From positions 2,666,001 through 2,730,000 of the forward strand of contig JADWQD010000004.1 in NCBI GenBank assembly GCA_016110215.1: DNA of 64,000 nt. Reading direction: 5' to 3'. This document shows positions 31,242-41,899 of this stretch, in pieces (position 1 is the first letter of the stretch; every line of letters begins with the position of its first letter). The translations under genes were made by a program, and so were the position numbers. The notes beneath the pieces are model-generated. The model was not told the origin of the DNA. It searched no databases and saw nothing but the letters and a program-made list of their open reading frames with translations. Source of the stretch: Capronia americana (lineage: Eukaryota; Ascomycota; Eurotiomycetes; Chaetothyriales; Herpotrichiellaceae).

Positions 31242-33214
31242 TTTGCTGTTTTTTGGGTTTGTTTTGGGTTTGGCGGTGATTAGATTTGTTGTCTGTGAAT
31301 CGAGTCAGTTGTGTGGCCAAAGAAGGTGCAAGACACATCAGGGAAACACCTACATGCACTCAAGAAAAGCGGCGTCGTTGAGACTTCTGGACTCGTGAAA
31401 TGCGTGAGATATCGTCAGGCTGCTGTAGAGCTGTATGTCGTAAAGAAAGGTGATTTTGATTAAAACAGATAGTGATGCTTCGCAGATGCTGGGAAAAAAG
31501 GGTCGATTTATGCAGATCAAGGAGAACCAAGATCAATGTCCACGTGTGGGTTGGTGACTGCCGTATAGATCAGAGGTCTAGGACGGGCAGAGCTTCCGCG
31601 ACAGATACGAATATCTAGGAAGGTTTGAGAAAGATGCGTTTAGAATGTGCTAGGATTGACCGGCAATCGTGACGACACTGCGTGGATTGTTGATAGAGGT
31701 GGTGACTCTTGATGCTGAAGCAAAGAAGATGTCGAGTGTTGTTGCGCCGTGGTGGGCGTGGCTGGTGTTGATTGCAAGTCTCGACAGTTGAACACTGCTT
31801 CAGAAGCAGTGTTTGGATCTTCGGTTTGCTCTGTTTGAATCAACTGAGCTGGGACCAATGAAAGTAGTTGTCAACAACGACAACTGATGCTGGACAAGGA
31901 TTAAGTGGTTGACAAGGCACAACAAGTCAGGCCTGCGGTTTGTTGGACAGCGAGAGCTATTAGGTATTGGCTGGAAAGAATGATCGTTGACCGGCAACGA
32001 CGATGGTTTCCTTCAAAGTGATTGATGAAAAGCCTTGTTCGTAAAGGGCACCTCTGCAAAGACGGTGTTGGTATCGAGATGCGGCACGTATGAGCACAGC
32101 TCGTAATGCCACAAGTCGTAGGATGTTGGTGGTTGATATTGAAATTATCGACTAGAACTTGACGTCTTTGACAAATTCAATAGTGTACCAGACACTATTT
32201 CTTTGCAGGTGAATTAGGAGTAACAAACAAAAAAAGAATTTTCAAGAATAGCTCTCAAACCGCACGACCAGAATTAACAAGACTTGCTTGTGTGAAGGAA
32301 GAAAGGAAAGCAGACGCAAGAACGGGATGGGGATGGCAATATTTAGATACGGCAGCACAGTGGGAAGGTCGCCATAGGCATGACCGGTGTGGTCGCAGGC
32401 AATAGTGTCGACAGACCCTTCTTGCCGTGGCAGCCATTGCTCGGGTTGGCCACATGGGAGATGTGTGTGATGCCGCAATGCAGAAGGACAAGTAGGATGC
32501 GAAGCCAGGCCAGTGAGATGCCAGAAATGGAGGCGAGGGGAGAGTCAGGTGGAGGTGAGCGGACAGTCAGGGCGCTTACAGCGACGAGCTCTCGCCAGGA
32601 ACGATCGAGCCGCTGTCCACATGAGGAATGGTGCGGATGGGCGACCACCTCCACCTTTCAAGCTGGGCGGTTATGCAAGTGATGATTGGCGTGACACTCT
32701 CCAGCGCTTCCAATCAGTCCATCGCCGATGCACCCAAGAATAGACGACACTCGGCACGGCGGTCGTCCAGTCCTCGAATGATCCATCGTCCACTCCATCG
32801 ATGCCGGCAACCCATCATCTCATTGAATCTAGCGCTTCAATGTGATAAAGGAAGAGTGCGCATGCAGCAGATGCGCAACGCATCGCTCTCGCCATGCATG
32901 AACTATTGAGATCGGGGCGCTCGGTTTGCGGGACGAGGATAAACGGCACATGTTTACCGAGGAAGTCGACTTCAACAGGAATGTACGAGTACTATCTCAT
33001 GACAACCAAAGAGTGCATGATGTGTTACCACAGAATGAATTTCCTCCAAAGTTATTGGAACAGTGTCAACGTCATCTGTACATAACCGCTGCGGCCCATC
33101 CGACCATCCTAGGTGGGCGTTATATGGTCAGTTTCTTGAACAACCCAGAGCATGCCTGCCCACCAGAAGCAAACTATACCATTCCCCGCCCTAAGACCGT
33201 GTGAGAAGACCACT
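31242..33214. other. Long gene-free stretch upstream of the EsdC-like gene
   Basis: About 1.97 kb. The EsdC-like gene reads away from it and the carboxypeptidase gene ends in it. No frame has family character. The part next to the EsdC-like gene (31250-32250) is comparatively AT-rich with many GTTG-type motifs, which would suit a long 5' leader or a complex developmental promoter. Confidence 0.5.
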
Positions 33215-34849
33215 CTAGAACCACTCCTTGGCCAGCCAGCGGTTGAAGAACTCCAGGCTTGATTCGGGTTGGTCGAGGGGAACCATATGACCACCTGCAT
33301 GGATTCTCATGAATGTGAAGTTTCCATGAGACTTGACCTCACCGATCTTTCGCCCATTGCCGTCCAAGCGAAGGTCCTCCATCTCAAGCGCGGCAAATTT
33401 CTTGTGGTCAGGGTACTCAAGCGCCTCCGCCCATGCCTTATTGCCGAGCCAATTGCAAATGAAGTCTGCATCGCCAGCATAGATAAGGACCGGGATCTTC
33501 TCGATGATGCCTGGAACCAACCGATGGAAAGGTTGCATCCAATCACCCTGGAAGAGGAAGTTGCGATTGATATCAAAGTTGCAGGAATCGTACCCGTCGA
33601 CCTCCACACCCAGAGCTTTCATCACAGACTGCTGGTTGAGCCATTTGCTGATCCAGCCCAACTCGGGATAACACAGGTTGCTGCTGTCCTTGCACTTGCC
33701 ACGCACATCGTAAACGTTTTGCCCTGTGCGCTGATAAGGTGCAAGCATGGCGTTGTTGCAGTAGATACTGGCTGGAACACACGACCACACGCTCTCACTG
33801 TTGTAGCAGTTCTCGATCAGGGACTGGCAGCGGGGAAGGGCATTATCCATGGCCTGGCAGGATTGTGGGTCCAGAACAGCTGGCCAGCCACCATCACCGC
33901 AAGCCATTGGTCGGTAGTACTCGTACTGGGTGTATCCATCCGTAAGGCCGTTTCCAATCAGGACTGACTTGATGTTGATATTGGTCTTTTTGTGTGATAG
34001 GATCTCTGATGTGAAGACTGGAATGTAGTGTCCAGCATAAGACTCGCCAGCAATGTGGAAATCCTGCTCGGCATACTCCGGGAATTGCTCGAAGAAGAGG
34101 GTCAACAGGGCATAGACGTCCTTGCCAGCAGCCACCGTGTTGGAGACGCTGGAACTGGAGTAGGAATATCCGACATTGACCGGCTGATCCAAGAAGATGA
34201 CGCTGGCATTGTCATTCCAAGAATATGGGTTGGGGACGAGTTCAAGCTTCTCGTTGATGCGTGAAGGGCCAAGCTCGAGGAAAAGGCCAGTCAGCGAAGA
34301 GCAGCCAGGGCCTCCGTTGAGCCACAAGACAACCGGATCATTCTTCGGATCGTTCCTCGACTCGAAGAACCAGTAAAACAAATGTTTATCATTCTCGTTG
34401 TCATCCAGATAACCCGAGTATTGCTTGACACCGGGATCGACACCCAACTCGCTGGGGTCAACCTTCTTGACCCGGAGGTCGTATGTGTCCAGCTTCCCGT
34501 CGAGGTAGCGCTCTTGCTCGCCGTTGGCGTTCTCGACCCAGACACCTTGAACATCGGACCCACGGACAATGTGATCCCACTCATGGTCTGGGCGACGGGT
34601 GTGCTTCTTTGGCAGGGAGAAGAAGCTGGCGGCGCTCATATCTTCGGGATACAGTGCAGCGACCTCATCCCAAATTGCCGCGGCTTCCTCCGTGAGGCCT
34701 CGGAGGGCATCTTTGAGATGATGGAGCTGGCTACCGAGGATGTCTTTGGCTTCGGCAGGGAAAGACTTTGGGAGCTGTAGAGGCTGCTGTTGGGGAGCAA
34801 TCGCAGCGGAAGCGACTCCCGCCAACAGAGCGGCGCCGAGGGCTCTCAT
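33215..34849 (-). CDS. cpyA: Vacuolar carboxypeptidase Y (CpyA)
   Basis: Serine carboxypeptidase of the vacuole, releasing C-terminal residues from peptides. 544 residues, single exon. The ATG at 34849 gives MRALGAALLAGVASAA, a standard signal peptide; the frame is open a little further upstream but lacks an ATG there. A propeptide of about 120 residues follows. The catalytic triad is visible as Ser270 (GESYAGHY), Asp462 (YAGDADFICNWLGNKAW) and His521 (AGGHMVPLDQP). The oxyanion-hole segment LNGGPGCSSL is intact and the paired cysteines of the CPY fold are present. Length and motifs match Aspergillus CpyA closely. Predicted targets are the ER, then the vacuole. Confidence 0.96.
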   Translation of the reverse strand: MRALGAALLAGVASAAIAPQQQPLQLPKSFPAEAKDILGSQLHHLKDALRGLTEEAAAIWDEVAALYPEDMSAASFFSLPKKHTRRPDHEWDHIVRGSDVQGVWVENANGEQERYLDGKLDTYDLRVKKVDPSELGVDPGVKQYSGYLDDNENDKHLFYWFFESRNDPKNDPVVLWLNGGPGCSSLTGLFLELGPSRINEKLELVPNPYSWNDNASVIFLDQPVNVGYSYSSSSVSNTVAAGKDVYALLTLFFEQFPEYAEQDFHIAGESYAGHYIPVFTSEILSHKKTNINIKSVLIGNGLTDGYTQYEYYRPMACGDGGWPAVLDPQSCQAMDNALPRCQSLIENCYNSESVWSCVPASIYCNNAMLAPYQRTGQNVYDVRGKCKDSSNLCYPELGWISKWLNQQSVMKALGVEVDGYDSCNFDINRNFLFQGDWMQPFHRLVPGIIEKIPVLIYAGDADFICNWLGNKAWAEALEYPDHKKFAALEMEDLRLDGNGRKIGEVKSHGNFTFMRIHAGGHMVPLDQPESSLEFFNRWLAKEWF

Positions 34850-35370
34850 GGCGAAGGTTGAGGTTCGATCGAACAAGTTCGTGTACCTGACCAGTTAAGG
34901 CGGCAGCGAATGTCGATATTATCGTCAGATGGCTGGGATGATCCCAACACAGATAAGCAACCCGTCGAGCTTCAAGCTGAACCGGGATCGCGGGAAGACA
35001 GTGTGCAAAAGAGATACCTCGTATGGTGGAGGGAGAACGGGGATAGAGAAGGTTGGGAAAGGGAAGATAAGCTGAAGCTCGTGACTGCGACTCGTAATGT
35101 CGGAGCCTGTCGTGCCTGGTTAACAGGACAACACATGGCTGGTTGGGTGCTGGTTTCGAGGACCCATGGTGACGTGCCTGATTGACCCACGTGATCCCGC
35201 CAACAGTCACAGTCTCGCCCAAGCCCAGCCAGGAAGCTCGGCCGAATATTAGTCTCCCCAATCTCTTGGCGCGCACTAAGCTGCGAGCCTCAATTTTCAT
35301 CGATTGGCATCTTCGTGCGACGGACAAACCTCAGCCTTCGACGACACGTTCAACGAGAGATTCGCCCACC
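34850..35370. other. Divergent promoter region, carboxypeptidase Y / ribosomal protein S18
   Basis: About 520 bp separating the starts of two divergently transcribed genes. Both promoters and leaders must lie here. The S18 start has the strong CACCATG context. No gene seen inside. Confidence 0.55.
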
Positions 35371-35949
35371 ATGTCTCTCGTCTCAGGGGAGAAGTCGAAC
35401 TTTCAGTTCATCTTGCGACTGTTGAACACCGTTCGTCCTTGTCGCTCCCCACGGCTCGGTGCCTGCTGACGAAGATCTACAGAACGTCGATGGCAAGCAG
35501 AAGATTATGTACGCCTTGACCCGGATCAAGGGTGTCGGTCGCCGCTACTCCAACCTTGTTTGCAAGAAAGCCGATGTTGATTTGAACAAGCGGTACGTCT
35601 ACACTCGCACGATGATGGAGCGAAAGAGACGGGTCTAATTCGAGATTGTAGCGCCGGTGAAATCACCTCGGAAGAACTCGAGCGAATTGTCACCATCATC
35701 CAAAACCCCACGCAATACAAGATCCCCTCGTGGTTCCTCAACAGACAGCGGGATATCGTCGATGGCAAAGATTCTCAAGTCCTGGCAAACGGCATGGAAA
35801 GCAAGCTGCGTGAGGATCTGGAGCGTCTCAAGAAGATCCGCGCCCATCGTGGTCTCCGTCACTACTGGGGTCTCCGCGTCAGAGGTCAACATTCCAAAAC
35901 TACCGGCAGAAGAGGTCGTACTGTTGGTGTCAGCAAGAAGAAGGGTTAA
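35371..35949 (+). CDS. rps18: 40S ribosomal protein S18 (uS13)
   Basis: Component of the small ribosomal subunit head that contacts uL5 and tRNA. Exons 35371-35430, 35483-35592 and 35652-35949 give 155 residues; introns are 52 and 59 nt with CTGAC and CTAAT branch sites. The conserved core is unmistakable: IKGVGRRYSNLVCKKADVD, QNPTQYKIPSWFLNRQ, DLERLKKIRAHRGLRHYWG and the C-terminal RGQHSKTTGRRGRTVGVSKK. The intron positions (after LLNT and within KRAGE) restore the family sequence exactly. The first donor is GTTCGT, weak for a highly expressed gene. Confidence 0.98.
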
Positions 35950-37326
35950 GCGATCTGCCTTTTGCGTGGTGGTGATATGGCGTGGATGGAATGGCCGGTC
36001 TCGAAGAATCAGCAAAACATGTTGGGTGCAGCGGAAGCTTTTTCCCAATGAGCATCAGCAAAGCAGAATCGGCATGGCTGGAGTTTTACAGCCGATGCAA
36101 CGATAACACAAGTACTCGGTCAAGTGCAACGGACATGTGCCTCCGAGCCTAAGGAATACCACAAGTTCAGTGTATCACGGATTGCCCGTTTCTTCCTTCG
36201 CCTCGTGAGTGGTTTCCTGTTCTTGCTTTGAGGCTGCTCTTCATGCTGTGCAAGGCAGCGGTGATGGCCCCCTGTAGGAGAGGTTGGTAGCAGGTACTGT
36301 AGTAGGTGGAAGTCTTGTCCACATTCCAGGTCCATAGGAATTGTCTGTACCTGCGCTACCTCCGCCCGCGCATCGTGTTAGACCACACTGCAAGCTCAAA
36401 AGATGGGCAAGCGTTCGCACGTGTCCATTCACTGCTGAAGATCACACAGTACAGGATGGCTACACGGATGCCTCCTGCAAGGTACACCTCTCAGGCCTAA
36501 CTTTGCTTCCTTGGCACCTTCGTCGGCGTTGTTCTATTGAGGAACCAGCCACCGCCAACTTCGGTCCCATGATGTTGTCGCCAGTCAGCTTCCAAATTTC
36601 GGAGCCTCCAGTATGGCACCGACTGGCTGGTGATGCAGGTTTCCGATTCAGGAGGGGCTTCGGTGCAGTCGGGTCCAGAATCTGGATCTTGGTATTGGTA
36701 CCTCCATCGCTTCCCACGCTACCGTCCGCTGTTTTTGTGTAACGTATGAGGTTTATTTCTGGCACCTAGACGAGAAATTTCCGAGAGGCTGGCGCCGCCA
36801 ACCCCATACTTGCGAGCAGGACTAGATAAGCGGTCGGCTGATATGGCATCATATGCTGCCGATGTGCAAGGGACCAGGCGGTGCATGCCACCTACTCCCC
36901 AGGAAGATCTACATGGATGAGCCATATTACAGAATTGACTGACCATTACTGCAATGTTTCAGTTACAACTCCGGTCAGCAGTGTTCTGGAAGGACGCTGT
37001 GCAGAGTGGGCGGTGTTGGGATATACGTCACCTTCCTTTGTGCTGCCAACATTGAATGGAGAAAGAAGGCTCAACACTAGGTTGTTGGTGTCCGTCCCCT
37101 TCCAGAAAGCCAAGATGGACTCAAAGACCGCCCGGGATGAAAACTGCAGAGGTGGATTTGAAGGCCGGTTGGTAGAGAGTGCAAGTCCACGGACGAGCTA
37201 TAAGACTTCACTCTCTTCTCACTTCACTCATTCCTTCCTTCCCTCCCCATCTCACTTTACCTTGCCTCCAGAAAGATACCATAAGTTGCCAGCACAACAG
37301 CACCCTCTCCTCAGATACACACCATC
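35950..37326. other. Intergenic region between S18 and the small secreted protein gene
   Basis: About 1.38 kb. Several frames of 100-156 codons occur on both strands but none has family character. The last 130 bp before 37327 is CT-rich (TTCCTTCCCTCCCC type), typical of a transcribed leader. Confidence 0.5.
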
Positions 37327-37962
37327 ATGGCTGTCCTCCTCGCTTCGCTGACTCTCATTGCTCTTCTCCTCGTATGCACGACAGCGGCATTCTCTGGCAA
37401 TTTTGAGCTCACCAACCTCGTCGTCTCGTCGCCCTTCCAAGCCGATCCCTATTCAATCGAGAGCACCTATGTTGAATGTGAGTCCCATGGCCTCTAATGG
37501 CAGCTCCTGTGGGACGCGAGCTAACCCACTGGCAACAGTCGACTTCTGTGACCAAGACACACCTGAGGTCGGATCTACGCACTGCGGAGTTCAATGGGCC
37601 GTTGGCTTGAGCCCACCGAAAACCAGCCCCAACACCTGCGACAACACCAGCTACAGTGTGACTGTCACCTCGTGGTCCGGCGTGGCCAACTTCTCGTTAA
37701 AACTGGGTCACCAGTACATCGACAACAGGTCCGCTCTCACCTCTGACTCTCCTTCTCTCTCTCAGTCTCGTGCCCAAAAAGTCGTACAACTGACCCTTGA
37801 GACAGCGTCGGCGAGGCCCCATACAATGTCCTGAGCAAGTACGCCAACTTCAACGTCACCTACCCGCATACTCCATTCTACGAATGTGATATGGACAGTG
37901 CCGAATGCAAGAGCTGTGACGGAGAGACCATTATCGCCAATATCACGTCCGCGGTCGCTTGA
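37327..37962 (+). CDS. Small secreted cysteine protein
   Basis: 165 residues from three exons (37327-37477, 37539-37728, 37806-37962); introns of 61 and 77 nt with CTAAC and CTGAC branch sites. Residues 1-21 are a clear signal peptide (MAVLLASLTLIALLLVCTTA). The mature part has six cysteines and four N-glycosylation motifs (NTSY, NFSL, NVTY, NITS). I do not recognise the family with confidence; the beta-rich pattern with FELTNLVV near the start and a Trp-rich middle is reminiscent of fungal Alt a 1 (AA1-like) proteins, but this is weak. Small, secreted, cysteine-bearing proteins of this kind are often allergens, effectors or surface proteins. Confidence 0.8.
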
Positions 37963-38723
37963 GCTGTCGGATCCGGTCTGGAGCTCAAACTGTCATGAAA
38001 GCACCCACGATGTCACGAGTCACGAGGTTCAGAAAGCAAGAGATGTCGTTGATAATGACTGCAGGTACGGAGTATGGGGCGGCAAATAGACATTGCGAAA
38101 CTTGACAGGTGGATTAATGCATATTGGAGGGAAGAAAACAAAGGTTCCATAATTAGGCAAAGTATCGATGAGCGCTGGGATTGTGCGGACAAACGCGGAG
38201 ATAATCACAGAGGCGCTGGGACACTTCTGTAACACACATGATATGATAACCGTGTCAAAAGACCAACAGTCAGAGAATCGAATGTGAGGAACTCAAAAAC
38301 GAGAATCAGCCCAACTCTTTCCCTTCCGATTGCCTTATCATTCTAACGCTGATTTTCTCATACGATTACAAGAGACAGTGGGTGAAAATCCAGATAGTAA
38401 TGGTAATTAGTTGGTGCGTACACGTATCATTTTTGCATCACGCAGGACTGCTGCTCCTCGCCGTGTTCGCTCATTACAAGCTGTAAGTGCAGAAGTACGA
38501 GGGTACATCGACTTTCAAAACGCGGAGTTTTCGTCAAGCTGGACCACACCAAGGCGACGACATCCCACCTCCTTTCCTCCTCCACATTGACAAAAGTGGC
38601 ATCTTGAAAAGGGTTGTTCAAAAGCTCGCCGCTTCACTGCTGTGACCACGAGAACCGCTTGGCTTCCATTACACCGTAATTACTGCTCTCTCTTGGTCTC
38701 CGTGATCCTGATCCTGTTCAAGC
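37963..38723. other. Convergent spacer
   Basis: About 760 bp between the ends of the secreted-protein gene and the acetate transporter gene. No gene, repeat or RNA recognised. Confidence 0.5.
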
Positions 38724-40195
38724 TCACGCCTGCTTCTCAGCCCGGCCCATCTCGATATCGGTCTTGGGCCAGAAATGGCTCAGGTCGCCGACGGGCAATT
38801 TAATCGCCAGGCGCATTTCCGCGGCCATCATCACGAAGGTCATATACCAGCCTAGACAGCCGACGATGAAGAGCAAGGCCCCGCCAGTCTACACGCGCGC
38901 GCCCAATCGTTAGCCCGTAACGTTCACACAAAGCCCCACGGATTCCAGCCCCTCCGAGGATTTGGAAGGAGGAGTCGGAGAGAAGGGGGAAAAGCACTGA
39001 AACTCGAGACTTCACTCACCTTCTGCAGATCTTTGGCCTTGTCGTAATCGCCCGTGCTGACTTTCCAGTACGCGCCCGACAGCACCCACGCCGCAATGGT
39101 CACGAACAGGAAAATGCCCGCAAACACGGCGTTCGTCTTCAGCGTGAAGATGAAGAAGGTGAACAGCGCGAAGCCCCACACGATGAGATACAGCGCGATC
39201 ACGGCGTTGTATTCCTTTGTCACCGCGCCGGCGACGGCGTTGGTGCCCGTCGTGGAGTACGGGGCCGCGAGGCCCAATGTGGGGAGTTGCAGCATGCCGA
39301 AGGAGAGCCAGAAGACGGCGAAGAGGCCGCAGACCATCTACAGCGCACGAATCCGTCAGTCAGTCAATCGGTTAGTGTAGGAGGCCGTGGTAACATTAAA
39401 ATGTGGAGAGGATCGGGGCCTTATGCGGACCCCCGGCCCGTTTCGCGGGTGAGATGAAGAGAAGTGACGGCCCGGTTGATGGACAGGAATTATTTTGGAC
39501 TTACCATGGAGAAGAAATTGCCCATGATCCACTCGAAGATGACGGTTAGAGTGAGCAAGAGGGGGCCGACAAAGAAGAAGATGCCGCTATGAAGAGTAGA
39601 AGGCGTCAGCGTGCCGGTACTGGTGTCGATGCTTGGAGATCGGACGATAGACATCCATCCATCCATCCATCGCGTTTTCACTCGATGCCAAAAGGTGGTA
39701 AAGCGTTTGTACATACACGACAGGGGATAGGCCGCTCGCATCGCCCCAGCCCATCATGACCATTGCGAAGGTGAAGGTTGAGATGACGAAACTGGAGCAC
39801 GGACATTAGTATTTCTTGCATTGCTTCCGGGAGTTGGGGAGTTCAAAAGCCCAAGTGGACGTGAACATACCCAACGAAACCGAGAGGCGTGGGATTGGCG
39901 AATCGCCTAATATTATCGCCGGCATGGGGAGTCTTGGGCGTAAGATAGAGCTGTCGCCGGCGTTAGCATGTTTCGAACGTCGCGCCCAAGTAATGTCAGT
40001 CCGTGACCGGGACCACAGGCGGCGCCGTAGTTGTTTAGCCCCCATTTGTCGGTAGTGTGTGCGTACCTTTTCAAAGAGCTCAGGGCTCATTGACACCGCA
40101 CCGGAGGACATGGTCTGCGTCAACTTTGGCTTCTCATACTCTCCCTCGATCATGTCCCTCTCCGTAGAGGTCGGCGTATGTTCAAGGGTCGTCAT
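38724..40195 (-). CDS. acpA: Gpr1/Fun34/YaaH-family acetate transporter (AcpA/Ady2-like)
   Basis: Plasma-membrane acetate/proton symporter with six helices. Six exons on the minus strand: 40195-40067, 39950-39871, 39791-39717, 39586-39505, 39337-39020 and 38888-38724; 282 residues. All junctions keep phase and rebuild the family sequence: FANPTPLGFVGF contains the signature NPxPLG (62-67), followed by FTFAMVMMGWGDASG, IFFFVGPLLLTLTVIFEWI, CGLFAVFWLSFGMLQLP and YWKVSTGDYDKA. The C-terminus SHFWPKTDIEMGRAEKQA is typical of fungal members. Introns of 80-167 nt are longer than elsewhere in the window. A. nidulans AcpA and yeast Ady2/Ato1 are the nearest described relatives; several paralogues usually exist, so the exact orthologue is uncertain. 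Confidence 0.92.
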
Positions 40196-41899
40196 CTTGA
40201 GCGTGTACGGGAGTTCGTGTTGCTGTTGCGCGAGTCCAGAGGCAGAGCAAAGCAAAACAAAGCGAAGAATGACCGGCACTGAAGGGAGAGGAGGGGGGAA
40301 AGGTTCGAGCTTGCACGAAAGGCACAACGGCCAGCTATATCAGAAAAGCGCGACCGGTCGGTTAGGTCAGGTCACAGGCTCACAGCGGCTTCACCTTCGA
40401 TGGCCTCCCAGCGCACCATGACCGATGGGGTACGTGGGGCCTGGAGAACAGAGAGGTTGTTACTCCATACTCGTAGACTTAGCAGCTACTGTGTAGGCTA
40501 GCCCACGCCTGGGGTGCGAGCGAGGGCCACGGGCCGGGTGTGACTGGCCAGTGGTGAATTGCCGACTCCCTCATGCAACAGGCATCCTCTGGTGCAAATG
40601 CATAGTGCATCGGTCACAAAAATAATTCCAGTTACGTTGCTGGCCGAGAATGGGCTCGACCGTTGCGTGGCTTGAGGAACCTGGATGAAAAGTCCTGAAC
40701 TCCATGGTGTCTAACTTGGACGGGACAAAAGTCAGTTGCGGGCGCGCGCCGAGACACAGGAGCGCCAATGGCAACGAGGCCTGGCGTGCTGTGACTGCTT
40801 GGATTCGATCTTCAGGGACGAATGGACCAGCGCCCTGGGTGTCCAGGATCGGCTTGGTAAACCCCGCAAGGAAGACCTTCGGCCGTTTCTACCAGTGATG
40901 GTGGCTTGTCAGCATACGCACCACAAGGAGCAGGCCTCGTGCGCTCCAAGACACTCCCAACTCTTCCATCGGAAATCATGTGGAGGGTGGAGCTAGTTGT
41001 CGGGAAGCCAGTCGCAACGACCCATGCAGCAGGTGGCATCGAATACGAAGCATCAATCTTCGAAAGCGGTCGGTTGCGGGAAGGGCCCAAGAAACCTTCC
41101 CCGCAGAATTGAAAGGGAAGTGGTGAACGTGGAGGCTGGGGTTGGTCCCCCGGGGCGGCGGAGGAGCGTCGACAAGTGGAATGGGGCCACCAGGGCGTCA
41201 GCCACCAGCTCCTTTCATTTGCTAGCTGAAGGGCGGGCGAATGCAGCGCGGTGGGAGCGAAAGTCATGATGATCGAGTGATCAGGTGATCGGGTGATCGG
41301 GTGATGTGACTTATTCAGCCTGTGATGATGCTTCCATGGCCAACATTCTCGAGGAGAGAGGACGACCAGAGGGCGTGTCGACACGAGACGTGGATTGTTG
41401 GTCGTGCTGCGAAAGTTCACTTCTTCAAAGCGACCAGCGGGGCGTTTCTGCAGGCAATTCGGGCTAGTTGCACGCCGTTCCTTTCCCGGAAGCATCCTCC
41501 GTCTGTTAGCGTCTCCCAGGAGCAGGGCTGGAAGACATCCTGGAGGCCAGGGAGATGAAAGGGTGAACCAACGTGATGTATAACAGCAGAAGGAGCTTGA
41601 GAGATTCACGATGATATAACATCTGGACGAAGCAGCCGCTGGCCAGAATCTCAAGGTACAAAAGAGACAGCGAGCGCAACTTCGTACACGCATCTACAAC
41701 GCTGGATTACCAATCTTGTCTCTCTGCGGAACGTACTTCGTACAAATATCTGTACACTTCTTGTACGTGACGGACTCTCTGGTGTCTGTTGTCCCAAGGA
41801 ACCGCTTCTGATTCTTCATATCAACCTGACCGGACTCCCATATTACAACAGGTTCAATGATCTTGGTGTGTGCCGCTTCATCGCGACAACGAGTCTACA
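40196..41899. other. Intergenic region between acetate transporter and patatin genes
   Basis: 1.7 kb. A 293-codon minus-strand frame (40812-41693) is the longest open stretch but has a noise-like Pro/Ser/Arg/Cys composition and no motif. An 8-bp tandem array lies at 41268-41306. Otherwise nothing recognised. Confidence 0.5.
41268..41306. repeat. 8-bp tandem repeat (GATCGGGT type)
   Basis: About four and a half units of an octamer (GATCGAGT, GATCAGGT, GATCGGGT, GATCGGGT, GATG) in the gap between the acetate transporter and patatin genes. Confidence 0.8.

Noticed and set aside
34850..34876. Start of carboxypeptidase Y nine codons upstream of the chosen ATG
   Set aside because: The upstream position is a TTG codon; the ATG at 34849 begins a standard signal peptide.
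36881..37351. 156-codon plus-strand frame overlapping the start of the small secreted protein gene
   Set aside because: It runs through the CT-rich leader and out of frame into the signal-peptide exon; the alternative spliced gene explains the region better.
40812..41693. 293-codon open frame on the minus strand between the acetate transporter and patatin genes
   Set aside because: Composition is rich in Ser, Pro, Arg, Cys and Trp without any domain, signal or membrane pattern; no splice partner was found. Likely a chance frame in GC-balanced sequence.
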